Origin: Nitrospira sp.
Lineage (GTDB): Bacteria; Nitrospirota; Nitrospiria; Nitrospirales; Nitrospiraceae
Direction: 5' to 3'
Length of the DNA stretch: 10,906 bases
Assembly: GCA_025360665.1 (NCBI GenBank)
Contig: JANYBU010000323.1
Location: 1 to 10,906 of the forward strand
Of this stretch, positions 1 through 5,755 are shown in pieces (position 1 is the stretch's first letter; each line of letters opens with the position of its first letter). Under the pieces are notes generated by a model that was not told the origin of the DNA, ran no database searches, and saw nothing but the letters and a program-made list of their open reading frames with translations. A program made the position numbers and the translations under genes.

Positions 1-1487
1 GCGACCAGCGATCCGGCGTTCTCGACCGGTACCAGATCGACTTCCATGATGAGCGTGCCTTCAGCCGGTGAGGGCATCCGCATCTCGCCGGCAGGCTCTT
101 CTTTCTTGGTGACAATGACCGCTTCCAACAATCGGCGCAACTGGGCACGATCCTCCTCCCGAAATAGATCCTCCACCTTCGTGCCGATCAGATGATCGGC
201 ACGTGTCCACAGTTTAATCTCGCCCCGACGATTGACATCCCGAATGATTCCCTCCTCGTTGACGAGCAACCTGGTATCCGTCGAATGATCCCACAACATC
301 CGATAGTGCTCCTCGGAAATTACCAGTTCCTGGTTCGCTCGTTCGAGTTCGGCCACATACCGCCCCCGCTCCCGTGATGCACGCTCCAGCCGCTCCGCTA
401 ATTCATCGAAACTCGCGGCCAAAGTATCGATTTCCACAATGCCGGCAGACTGCGTGGCCATCATCGACTGCTTACCGCTCTGCTGTCCTAAGAGCTGCAC
501 TCGCTCGACCAGCGCGTTGATTGGCTGCACAATGCGGCGACCGAGGCGCCATCGAAGCAGTGCGACCACGGCAAAGACCAGCATGCCGAACGCCACGAGC
601 TTCCACATGAGTAGACGCAACGGCGCATATGTTTCGTTGGGATCTTGGCGGACGAGAATGGACCACGTTTCCGCCTGGACAATGCCTGGTCGGAGCGCCA
701 CGGATGCGAACCCGATGATCCCGCCTGCTTGACCGTGGGCATCGTCCTGGACATCCATCCAGGCAGTCTCGGGTAGAGAGAGGCCCGAGGCGAGTGAGTT
801 TTTCAGCGGTCCCATAAAAGCCGTATGGCGTCCGGGCGGGAGGAGCGGACAGGCCAACACCGTCCCCTGGGGTCCGACCAGCATGACATGACCGGTATCG
901 CCGATCCTACTTCGGAGGACCGAGGTCAAGAGCTGGTCCTTCTCGATCACCGCATTTAACGCGCCCAACACAGTCCCAGCCTCGTCGACGATCGGCACGG
1001 CAACCTCAAAATACCCATGCCCCATTTCGTCGAAACGCAGCCCCCCCACCCATGACCGTCGCTGATCGAAGACGACCGACCACCACGGTTGCCTACTGTA
1101 ATACGTCCTGGTGGTTTCGCTGGTTACTTCGCCGACCGAGCGGCCTCGGCGATCGAGGATGACCAGTGATCGAAAATACGGCCGTTGCGACTCCTTCCAG
1201 CGCTCAAGGACCGGCTGGTCGAAGGTCAGCCGGGTGCCTTCTCGAACTGCTTCACGGACCTCCGGTAGGGAGCTGAGCCGTTCCACCCACTCGATTTCTT
1301 TTTCTAGGATTAACCCGACTTTATCTGCACTCTGGCGGGCAAGTTCCTGAAACCCGAGGCCGATGGCCTCGCGGAACGAGTGTTTTGTCTCCCAATACGC
1401 ATAGGCCAAGCCGACTGCGCCGGAGAGCAAACCGATGGAAAGGATCGAGAGCGTGATCGAGCGCTGAAGACTGACTCGCTTCCTCAT
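1..1487 (-). CDS. Membrane sensor protein with dCache, HAMP and PAS domains (3' end outside window)
   Basis: An open frame of 495 codons reads from an ATG at 1487 to the left edge without a stop. It has a membrane segment at residues 11-31, an extracytoplasmic dCache-like domain at about 35-285 (GDTGHVMLVGPQGTVLA at 197-213, a typical second-lobe motif), a second membrane segment at about 293-312, a HAMP linker (RRIVQPINALVERV), a short coiled coil at about 360-390, and a PAS domain from about 391. The part beyond the edge should carry the output domain: histidine kinase is most likely, GGDEF or another output is possible. It would sense a small periplasmic ligand and signal inward. The start is chosen because the first membrane helix follows directly; no strong Shine-Dalgarno is visible and the frame stays open for some codons upstream. 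Domain assignments are by eye and the output is unseen. Confidence 0.85.
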   Translation of the reverse strand, partial: MRKRVSLQRSITLSILSIGLLSGAVGLAYAYWETKHSFREAIGLGFQELARQSADKVGLILEKEIEWVERLSSLPEVREAVREGTRLTFDQPVLERWKESQRPYFRSLVILDRRGRSVGEVTSETTRTYYSRQPWWSVVFDQRRSWVGGLRFDEMGHGYFEVAVPIVDEAGTVLGALNAVIEKDQLLTSVLRSRIGDTGHVMLVGPQGTVLACPLLPPGRHTAFMGPLKNSLASGLSLPETAWMDVQDDAHGQAGGIIGFASVALRPGIVQAETWSILVRQDPNETYAPLRLLMWKLVAFGMLVFAVVALLRWRLGRRIVQPINALVERVQLLGQQSGKQSMMATQSAGIVEIDTLAASFDELAERLERASRERGRYVAELERANQELVISEEHYRMLWDHSTDTRLLVNEEGIIRDVNRRGEIKLWTRADHLIGTKVEDLFREEDRAQLRRLLEAVIVTKKEEPAGEMRMPSPAEGTLIMEVDLVPVENAGSLV

Positions 1488-1539
1488 GGGGCACCCGTGA
1501 GTAATGCCCGATGCTGCGATGGAGGTACTGCTGCCCTCT

Positions 1540-1568
1540 ATCCCACTCTTCCAGACAGGGAATGTCAA
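1540..1568 (-). promoter_or_regulatory. Possible promoter of the sensor gene
   Basis: On the minus strand a perfect TTGACA lies at 1568-1563, followed after 17 bases by TGGGAT, a poor -10 box. It sits about 50 bases upstream of the sensor gene start. Only the -35 box is convincing. Confidence 0.3.
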
Positions 1569-1683
1569 GGGTCCGCAGCAACCTCCGCGACAGGCAGACG
1601 ATGCGATCTTTCGACGTGGATGGCATCGTCTCTGACTGTCCTGATCGGCTCTAGCAGGATGCTGATCCGGAGGATGGAATGCA

Positions 1684-2118
1684 CGATCTGACCTGCCTCA
1701 TCAAAGGCTGCCAAGGGAGAGTTATGCCCCAGCCGGCACACACAGCATCTGCCGGGAGCACTTTCTCAACTATCTTACCCAGCCCGCATTACTCATGAAC
1801 GCTTCTGCTGTAATCGCCGATCCGCTGCTACGACGAGCCTTCGGCCAGCGGGCTCGCCCCTCGGACCCTCAACATACTGCACGAGTACGCCTCGGGGCCT
1901 CACGGCTCCGCGCGCTGGTCTCGCGACACGGCTCAGCGATTTCGCGACGAACCGTCATGAATAATGTGGGCTCGCGTCGCCGCAAAGGCCCGCAGATGTT
2001 TATGAAGTATGCAGGAATGAAGATGGAAGAACGAGACCCCCTCGTCGCCGAATGGGCCAACACCATCCGCGCCGAAGAAGTCCCCACCGCCTCAGCGCCA
2101 AAATCCTAACGCCCCACG
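1684..2118 (+). pseudogene. Dispersed repeat copy A: decayed protein gene split by a small mobile element
   Basis: Positions 1684-1779 match 3612-3710, and 1974-2118 match 3713-3857. Together they form one copy of a repeat interrupted by a 192-bp insert. Translated alike, both copies give YAPA-THSICREHFL-YLT and then a tail with FM-YAGMKMEERDP-VAEWANTIR. Across these parts most differences from copy B fall at third codon positions, so the ancestor was probably translated. The first part (DLTCLIK) is out of frame with the rest because copy A lacks bases relative to copy B. I do not recognise the protein family. The open frame at 1795-2109 is a chimera of the insert and the tail and is unlikely to be functional. 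Confidence 0.6.
1781..1972. mobile_element. MITE-like 192-bp insertion with 18-bp terminal inverted repeats
   Basis: The left end (1781-1798) and the reverse complement of the right end (1955-1972) both fit AGCCCRCATTAYTCATGA, agreeing at 16 of 18 bases. The insert interrupts repeat copy A exactly where copy B (3711-3712) has only two other bases. It is too short for a transposase, so it would be a non-autonomous element or a deleted insertion sequence. The terminal sequence reminds me of IS1380-type ends, which I cannot verify. No clear target duplication is visible. Confidence 0.65.
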
Positions 2119-2184
2119 CCAGCGCGGACGACCGAGGAATTCGCCAGAAAAGTAGCCTCTCACTTTTCCCCTCCTTGAATTTGA

Positions 2185-2190
2185 TATACT
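2185..2190 (+). promoter_or_regulatory. Possible -10 box of the PilZ gene
   Basis: TATACT lies 10 bases before the ATG at 2201 in a short T-rich stretch. No good -35 hexamer is found 16-18 bases upstream. If it is used, the transcript would be nearly leaderless, which fits the absence of a Shine-Dalgarno before this start. Confidence 0.3.
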
Positions 2191-2200
2191 TTTTCGTAAC

Positions 2201-2599
2201 ATGCCATCTGATGCACCGACTTCACAGCCGTCCGCAAAAGACCGTCGCGCGTATTTTCGCATCAACGTCGTCTTGCCCATCAGCATTCAGGCCGAAACGG
2301 ACACAACAGAGGGTGTGCTCATAGAGAAGTCCGTCAACATTAGCGGCGGGGGTATTGGCGTGACCGTGAACGTTGCCTACAAGCCAGACGAAATCCTGTC
2401 GCTCACTCTGATCCTGCCCGATAAAGTCATCTTCAAAGCCTACGCCGAAGTTTTGCGGCTAGAGCCCATCCCGCATCAGGTCAACACCTACCGTCTACAC
2501 ACCCGCTTCGTCAGGATGACCACACAGAATCAGGAATTATTGATCAGATACATCATACGTTTTCAACGCGACCACCTCGAAAAACACTATTCCGCATAA
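2201..2599 (+). CDS. PilZ domain protein (c-di-GMP binding)
   Basis: This 132-residue protein carries both signature PilZ motifs: RxxxR at R16-R20 (RRAYFR) and the [DN]xSxxG motif at N46-S48-G51 (NISGGGIG), followed by beta-strand-rich sequence. PilZ domains bind the second messenger cyclic di-GMP and usually pass the signal to motility, exopolysaccharide or adhesion systems by protein contact. It is a stand-alone single-domain protein with no signal peptide or membrane segment, so it should be cytoplasmic. The partner cannot be read from the context: the gene is solitary, between repeat copies A and C. The start is the first ATG, with no clear ribosome binding site. Family assignment is firm; the role is inferred. 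Confidence 0.9.
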   Translation: MPSDAPTSQPSAKDRRAYFRINVVLPISIQAETDTTEGVLIEKSVNISGGGIGVTVNVAYKPDEILSLTLILPDKVIFKAYAEVLRLEPIPHQVNTYRLHTRFVRMTTQNQELLIRYIIRFQRDHLEKHYSA

Positions 2600-2627
2600 T
2601 ACGCGCACTGCCCACTTGCATTCAGAC

Positions 2628-2740
2628 TGGTCCAACACCATCCGCGTCGAAGAAGTCCCCACCGCCTCAGCACCAAAGCCATAACGTTCCGCACCCTCAC
2701 ACAAGAAACGGTTCCTGCCACCTTGTTCCTGACTATCCCC
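2628..2740 (+). repeat. Dispersed repeat copy C (3' tail only)
   Basis: This stretch matches the end of copy B (3792-3903): it encodes the tail NTIRVEEVPTASAPKP, then a stop, then a shared 3' flank with ACACAAGAA and GTTCCTGCC. It begins 28 bases after the PilZ stop codon and has no start of its own, so it is a truncated remnant. It ends close to the attC-like site at 2749. Confidence 0.65.
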
Positions 2741-2748
2741 TTTATCTC

Positions 2749-2806
2749 TTCTAACGTTTAAGTTCAGCGGCCGCCGAAGGCGGTCCGTTTGAACGAAGGG
2801 TTGGGC
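2749..2806 (-). other. Integron attC-like recombination site
   Basis: Read on the minus strand, the site begins with the R'' box GCCCAAC (2806-2800) and ends with GTTAGA (2755-2750), where an R' box (GTTRRRY) is expected; the last base is A rather than a pyrimidine. Between them lie two imperfectly complementary arms, one with GTTCAAACGGACCGCC and the other with GGCGGCCGCTGAAC, joined by a three-base tip. This imperfect palindrome with extra-helical bases is how attC sites are built. It lies 46 bases beyond the stop codon of the GFA gene, the usual position in a cassette. Confidence 0.7.
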
Positions 2807-2852
2807 GTCTGATTCTCGCAAGCACAAGATAGGGTGCCTGAAGGCCAATGTG

Positions 2853-3293
2853 CTATTCCGCTACACTGACGCCCGAGCCACCCATTTCCTTCGGGAGGTC
2901 CTTCATCTTCGGCAACCCGTCCTTGATGCGCAGCACCGTCTCGTCATAGTGCACGTGAACGGCAGCGTTGTACGGAAAGCCCGGAATGACTGCGGCATAC
3001 ACATCCGTGAGTCCCGGCCCCATGTTTGGATGCTCGGTGAAGATGTGGCCTCCACACGTCTTGCACCATTTGCGATAGCTCTTCGGCGTCTTGTTGTAGG
3101 TGCCGATGTTGTCCGCTCCCTGGGTAACCTGCACGGCCTCGGTTTTCCACAGGGTGAAGGCATTGACGGGACCTGCAGACCAGTGCCGACACGACTCGCA
3201 ATGGCAATAGCCCATCCCGACCGGCTCACCGCTGACCGTGAACTGAACCGCGCCACAAAAGCAGCTGCCCTTGTAAGATTTCCCGTTGCTCAT
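2853..3293 (-). CDS. GFA family (CENP-V/GFA domain) zinc-binding protein
   Basis: This 146-residue protein has the cysteine pattern of the glutathione-dependent formaldehyde-activating (GFA)/CENP-V fold: C11-x-C13 (GSCFCGAV), C30-x-C32-xx-C35 (YCHCESC) and C77-xx-C80 (CKTCGGH), which bind two zinc ions. Members were named for glutathione-dependent formaldehyde handling, but most small members have unproven substrates, so the reaction is not claimed here. The start is well supported: AAGGAG ends seven bases before the ATG. The protein is cytoplasmic with no signal peptide. The gene stands alone between two integron-type core sites, and GFA proteins are common cargo of integron cassettes. No convincing promoter was found within the cassette. 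Confidence 0.9.
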   Translation of the reverse strand: MSNGKSYKGSCFCGAVQFTVSGEPVGMGYCHCESCRHWSAGPVNAFTLWKTEAVQVTQGADNIGTYNKTPKSYRKWCKTCGGHIFTEHPNMGPGLTDVYAAVIPGFPYNAAVHVHYDETVLRIKDGLPKMKDLPKEMGGSGVSVAE

Positions 3294-3300
3294 GATACAT

Positions 3301-3306
3301 CTCCTT
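3301..3306 (-). promoter_or_regulatory. Ribosome binding site of the GFA gene
   Basis: AAGGAG on the minus strand, seven bases before the ATG at 3293; it fixes the start. Confidence 0.75.
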
Positions 3307-3387
3307 AGTGATCCGCCCGGCGACAGGGGCCGGAGTGCGGCTTTTTACTCAGATTAAATCCAGCCAGAAATTTCCTGGGTTCTCGGA

Positions 3388-3442
3388 CTTCTAACTATTC
3401 GGTCTACTGCGGCGCTATCCTTACAGTGTAGCGTGGTAGGCA
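3388..3442 (-). other. Possible degenerate attC site at the 5' boundary of the GFA cassette
   Basis: On the minus strand the segment starts with GCCTACC, which resembles an R'' box with an altered sixth base, and ends with GTTAGAAG as in the clear attC site. In between, CTACACTG and CAGTAG can pair imperfectly. It could be the attC of a previous cassette or another core site. The palindrome is weak. Confidence 0.3.
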
Positions 3443-3451
3443 CGCACTCCG

Positions 3452-3619
3452 ATGGGAGCAAAGCGTACTTCGAAACCCAAAGCAAAGACGGGATCGATTC
3501 TCGACTTTGCACTTGACCGCCTGGCTACCAATAAAATCCACCCATCCCACCTCTGTGTAGCGACAGGCCCTACAGCAGTATCAAATCAAGCAATGATCCT
3601 TTTACGACTCCCGATCTGA
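3452..3619 (+). CDS. Possible small ORF, 55 codons, no recognised family
   Basis: An ATG at 3452 opens a 55-codon frame with a lysine-rich start (MGAKRTSKPKAKTG) followed by a short helix-like stretch (SILDFALDRLATNK). It has no Shine-Dalgarno, and its last codons run into repeat copy B. A weak TTGACC (3513-3518) lies inside the frame. It may be chance or the remains of a larger gene. I found nothing else in 3443-3611. Confidence 0.2.
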   Translation: MGAKRTSKPKAKTGSILDFALDRLATNKIHPSHLCVATGPTAVSNQAMILLRLPI

Positions 3620-3903
3620 CCTGCCTGATTAAAAAGGCTGCCAAGCGAGAGTGTATGCCCCAGCCGACACGCACAGCATCTGTCGGGAACACTTCCTCAG
3701 CTATCTCACCTGGCGTCGCCGCAAAGGCCCTCAGATGTTCATGGAGTATGCCGGGATGAAGATGGAAGAACGAGACCCTTTCGTCGCCGAGTGGGCCAAC
3801 ACCATCCGCATCGAAGAAACCCCCACCGCCTCAGCACCAAAAACCTAACGTTCCACTCCATCACACAAGAACACGGTTCCTGCCTCCATATTCCTGCGCT
3901 ATC
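3612..3903 (+). repeat. Dispersed repeat copy B (uninterrupted)
   Basis: This is the most complete of three copies. It matches copy A over its coding part and copy C over its tail and 3' flank. It lacks the 192-bp insert of copy A, and so shows the empty site. Beginning at DLTCLIKKAAKRE (3613) the translation must shift frame at about 3650 to continue as YAPADTHSICREHFL. This suggests a one-base deletion in a longer ancestral gene. Confidence 0.65.
3651..3848 (+). pseudogene. Unknown protein remnant inside repeat copy B
   Basis: A 65-codon frame can start at GTG 3651 and ends with TAA at 3846-3848. It is basic in the middle (WRRRKGPQ) and ends with an acidic-to-polar tail (VAEWANTIRIEETPTASAP). 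No ribosome binding site precedes the GTG, and conserved coding sequence continues upstream in another frame. It is therefore more likely the 3' part of a frameshifted gene than an intact small gene. Third-position-biased differences from copy A argue for past coding. The family is not recognised; a transposase- or recombinase-associated origin would be a guess. Confidence 0.45.
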
Positions 3904-3929
3904 AGAATCAAATCCTGGTTTTGCAATAC

Positions 3930-3958
3930 TTGACACATCAATTGCTCAGTTCTATAAA
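3930..3958 (+). promoter_or_regulatory. Near-consensus sigma-70 promoter
   Basis: TTGACA (3930-3935), a 17-base spacer and TATAAA (3953-3958). The predicted start at about 3965 leaves a leader of about 33 bases containing AGGAGG (3988-3993), five bases before the ATG of the gene at 3999. Confidence 0.8.
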
Positions 3959-3998
3959 ATAAAATGCCGTTGAATATCAATCAAATGAGGAGGGTCTT

Positions 3999-4250
3999 AT
4001 GCCGATCATGCTTGACCAATACGGAGCAAGACCGTTGGATGAGGTGAACTATCAGTACCATGCCTTTGAATTGCGCGATCTCGATATGCTTGCTCCTGGC
4101 ATGGAGCAAGCGGTTAACTTAGCTGCAGAGAAGGCGCTGAAAAAATTGGGGGAGGGGTGGGAGCTGGATCATGTGGTTCCTAGCGGACCGTTTCAACTAG
4201 CAGGGGAAAAGGCTTCTTGGCCTCACTTGTTTTTCAGGAAGAGAAAATAG
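3999..4250 (+). CDS. Small DUF4177-like protein
   Basis: This 83-residue soluble protein starts at an ATG with a strong Shine-Dalgarno (AGGAGG, five bases upstream) and a near-consensus promoter, so it is probably well expressed. Its second half (ALKKLGEGWELDHVVPSGP, then a short gap, then LFFRKRK) follows the layout of DUF4177-type proteins: a 'leaf-GWEL-hydrophobic-P' turn and a C-terminal aromatic-basic strand. Those proteins have no established function. The N-terminal 40 residues are not recognised. It is solitary, between repeat copy B and an opposing lipoprotein gene. The gene call is firm; the family is a visual resemblance. Confidence 0.75.
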   Translation: MPIMLDQYGARPLDEVNYQYHAFELRDLDMLAPGMEQAVNLAAEKALKKLGEGWELDHVVPSGPFQLAGEKASWPHLFFRKRK

Positions 4251-4474
4251 GGGCCATTACACAAAGCCATTATAGTTGATGATCGAGTCGTTAAGTTTCC
4301 AAAGAGAACAAAGGTGAAGCGCTTTGTGATGTTAAGAGTGTGGCGAAGGAGGCGCAAGAGCCGAAAATGGAAATGGTGATATTCCCATCGTCTGTCTGAT
4401 TGACAAGGTAATAGTTCCTGCCACTTTAGTTCTGCGTCGCATTGATTAATCGTCGGCAGGTATCAAAGAACGAA

Positions 4475-4822
4475 CTATTTGGTCTTCATCTCAATTCTCA
4501 CGTCAGGTAACGGTTCCATGTTTGGCCGACGAAGTTCTGGATCACCTTCTGCGAGACAACGAAACTGTATTTCGGCTGACGCATATTGAGCAAACCCAGC
4601 ATCACGAGCAGAAGAACTAATAGGCATCAGATGCTTGTTTTGCCCACGACAATATTGGTCTGCTTCCCGAAAGAGATCAGCCTTTACCTCCCCACCAGCA
4701 ACTGTTAAAAATCCTCCCGGCTTAGCTAGCATATATGTGTCTTTGCCCATCGACACAGGACCTGTGCTAGCGCATGCTGTAAAGCTGAGCCCAACAACCA
4801 ATGCGACAAGTAAACCTTTCAT
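4475..4822 (-). CDS. Small predicted lipoprotein
   Basis: The product is 115 residues when started at the ATG at 4822, which follows AAAGGGG by eight bases; an in-frame ATG 24 bases further upstream lacks such a site. It begins with a short lipoprotein signal (MKGLLVALVVGLSFTAC). C17 would be the lipidated cysteine in a somewhat loose lipobox (FTAC). The mature part has a conserved-looking core (KDTYMLAK, KADLFREADQYC, AEIQFRCLAEGDPELRRP) with two further cysteines, C58 and C89, that could pair in the periplasm. I recall similar small lipoproteins with 'QF-CL---DPEL-RP' from many Gram-negative genomes, but know no function. It stands alone and is transcribed away from the toxin-antitoxin pair upstream. 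Confidence 0.8.
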   Translation of the reverse strand: MKGLLVALVVGLSFTACASTGPVSMGKDTYMLAKPGGFLTVAGGEVKADLFREADQYCRGQNKHLMPISSSARDAGFAQYASAEIQFRCLAEGDPELRRPNMEPLPDVRIEMKTK

Positions 4823-4849
4823 TGGTAAGTCCCCTTTGCTACGCACAAT

Positions 4850-4877
4850 TAACTAACTCTCACCCCATGGCGGTCAA
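4850..4877 (-). promoter_or_regulatory. Possible promoter of the lipoprotein gene
   Basis: TTGACC (4877-4872), a 16-base spacer and TAGTTA (4855-4850) on the minus strand, about 28 bases before the ATG at 4822. The -10 box is weak, and the -35 box lies in a short direct repeat that recurs at the toxin gene's 3' end. Confidence 0.35.
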
Positions 4878-4919
4878 CCCTGATGGTGAATGATCAACCC
4901 CTCGGCACTCCGCTCCTTC

Positions 4920-5216
4920 TCAGCGGTCAACCCTCGATTTCCAATAGCCTGGACGGCGACTTTGGTGTGCGACAGCCTCAATGCGGAGAACTTCGGCTGT
5001 GACACTATAGTACAGGGTAAAAGGGAAACGGCTCAGGATGAACTTCCGAAGATATGGATCGACGGAAAGCCCGATCTTGGGTTGATCGAGCAACAGGTCT
5101 GTTGCGTAGCGAATCTCGGATTCAAAACGTTCGCCCAAACCTGGGACTTGTTTATCGTAGTACACGGCGGCTTCGATGAGTTCCAACTCCGCTTCGGGGT
5201 GGAACTCCAATCTCAT
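4920..5216 (-). CDS. Type II toxin, ParE/RelE family
   Basis: This 98-residue protein matches the ParE/RelE fold throughout: FHPEAELELIEAAVYYD at the N-terminus, a two-helix hairpin with PGLGERFESEI, the strand RFPFTLYYSV, and the C-terminal signature AVAHQSRRPGYW. Family members inhibit gyrase (ParE) or cleave ribosome-bound mRNA (RelE). The AVAH-R-PGYW ending is common in ParE-annotated proteins, but the target cannot be decided from sequence. Its ATG overlaps the antitoxin stop codon (ATGA at 5216-5213), so the two are translationally coupled with the antitoxin first. The length is normal and nothing suggests decay. Confidence 0.9.
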   Translation of the reverse strand: MRLEFHPEAELELIEAAVYYDKQVPGLGERFESEIRYATDLLLDQPKIGLSVDPYLRKFILSRFPFTLYYSVTAEVLRIEAVAHQSRRPGYWKSRVDR

Positions 5217-5446
5217 TTCTTGAGGCGGGCGCGAAGGTTCTGAAAGACACGTTGGGCGGGTACCGGCTTCACCTTTCCTTCAGCGATCTCACGATGACGT
5301 CGTTGTGCCTCTATTAACCAGGCACGATCGATATCGGCGTCAGCCGGACCATCGAGCTCTCCGATCAGGGAGCGAATTAATTCGGTTCTATCTTCGAGAC
5401 TCAGCGATCGAATCTTGGCTTCAATCTCAGGGACATTGGTTGACAT
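5213..5446 (-). CDS. Antitoxin, CHP02574 (addiction module component) family
   Basis: This 77-residue protein has the layout of the CHP02574 addiction-module antitoxins: LSLEDRTELIRSLIGEL near the start, then the conserved helix IDRAWLIEAQRRHREIAEGKVKPVPAQ and a basic C-terminus that would wrap the toxin. It directly precedes and overlaps the ParE/RelE-type toxin gene by four bases. GGAGGG sits six bases before its ATG. Antitoxins of this type neutralise the toxin by direct binding and usually take part in repressing their own promoter. A palindrome lies between the -35 and -10 boxes upstream. The pair looks intact. Confidence 0.9.
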   Translation of the reverse strand: MSTNVPEIEAKIRSLSLEDRTELIRSLIGELDGPADADIDRAWLIEAQRRHREIAEGKVKPVPAQRVFQNLRARLKK

Positions 5447-5487
5447 GGCGCCCTCCGTGCTACCCGCTCTTGAGCTAAACTAATCTG

Positions 5488-5516
5488 ACTCTAGCCAGAG
5501 GGCCCTGAGTTGTCAA
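5488..5516 (-). promoter_or_regulatory. Toxin-antitoxin promoter with overlapping palindrome
   Basis: On the minus strand: TTGACA (5516-5511), a 17-base spacer and TAGAGT (5493-5488), giving a leader of about 35 bases before the antitoxin ATG at 5446. The perfect 8-bp palindrome AGGGCCCT (5499-5506) lies within the spacer, where a bound autorepressor would block polymerase. Confidence 0.7.
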
Positions 5517-5567
5517 TGACTTCCCTACCCATTTCGTTTCTTCCTCTCTCCCTCTACCCCTTAAACA

Positions 5568-5630
5568 ATGGGCTGAGACGGTTCTGCTCTCAACTGCGCG
5601 CGTCGAACGAGGGCCTTCCGAGAGCGCGCG
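5568..5630. repeat. REP-like palindromic element, partial copy
   Basis: The left half resembles the start of the element at 5661: ATGGGCTGA, then after a gap ACTGCGCGCGTCGAACGAG (the second copy has one mismatch in this part). CGCGCG-TCG (5597-5605) can pair with CGA and CGCGCG (5619-5630) to form a hairpin. The outer right arm found in the second copy is absent here. Such GC-rich palindromes occur dispersed in intergenic regions. Confidence 0.55.
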
Positions 5631-5660
5631 ATCCGCGATCTCTCCCCCTTACTCTGTTAG

Positions 5661-5755
5661 GTCATGGGCTGAATGGTTCCCCCACTGCGCCCGTCGAACG
5701 AGCACATTCTGATCGTGCGCGTTCCGGGAGCACAGGGGAACCATCAGCCCATGAC
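5661..5755. repeat. REP-like palindromic element, complete, nested hairpin
   Basis: The outer arms 5661-5682 and 5735-5755 are complementary over about 21 bases with one bulged A (GTCATGGGCTGAATGGTTCC against GGAACCATCAGCCCATGAC). The inner arms 5696-5705 (GAACGAGCAC) and 5715-5724 (GTGCGCGTTC) pair at nine of ten positions around a nine-base loop. The whole can fold into one hairpin of about 95 nt. It lies more than 200 bp upstream of the antitoxin gene start and is not obviously a terminator, as no T-run follows on either strand. Confidence 0.7.

Larger units (their letters stand above)
2756..3394 (-). mobile_element. Probable integron gene cassette carrying the GFA gene
   Basis: The same 8-bp sequence GTTAGAAG (minus strand) occurs at 2755-2748, inside the attC-like site, and at 3395-3388, upstream of the GFA gene. 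Integron cassettes are bounded by such repeated core sites because recombination cuts after the G. The implied cassette is about 640 bp with a single gene and one attC, which is the normal plan. No integron integrase is seen in the window, so it may be a stray or relic cassette. Confidence 0.55.

Noticed and set aside
2850..3308. Long plus-strand frame across the GFA gene
   Set aside because: It is the antisense shadow of the GFA gene, whose cysteine motifs and ribosome binding site are on the minus strand.
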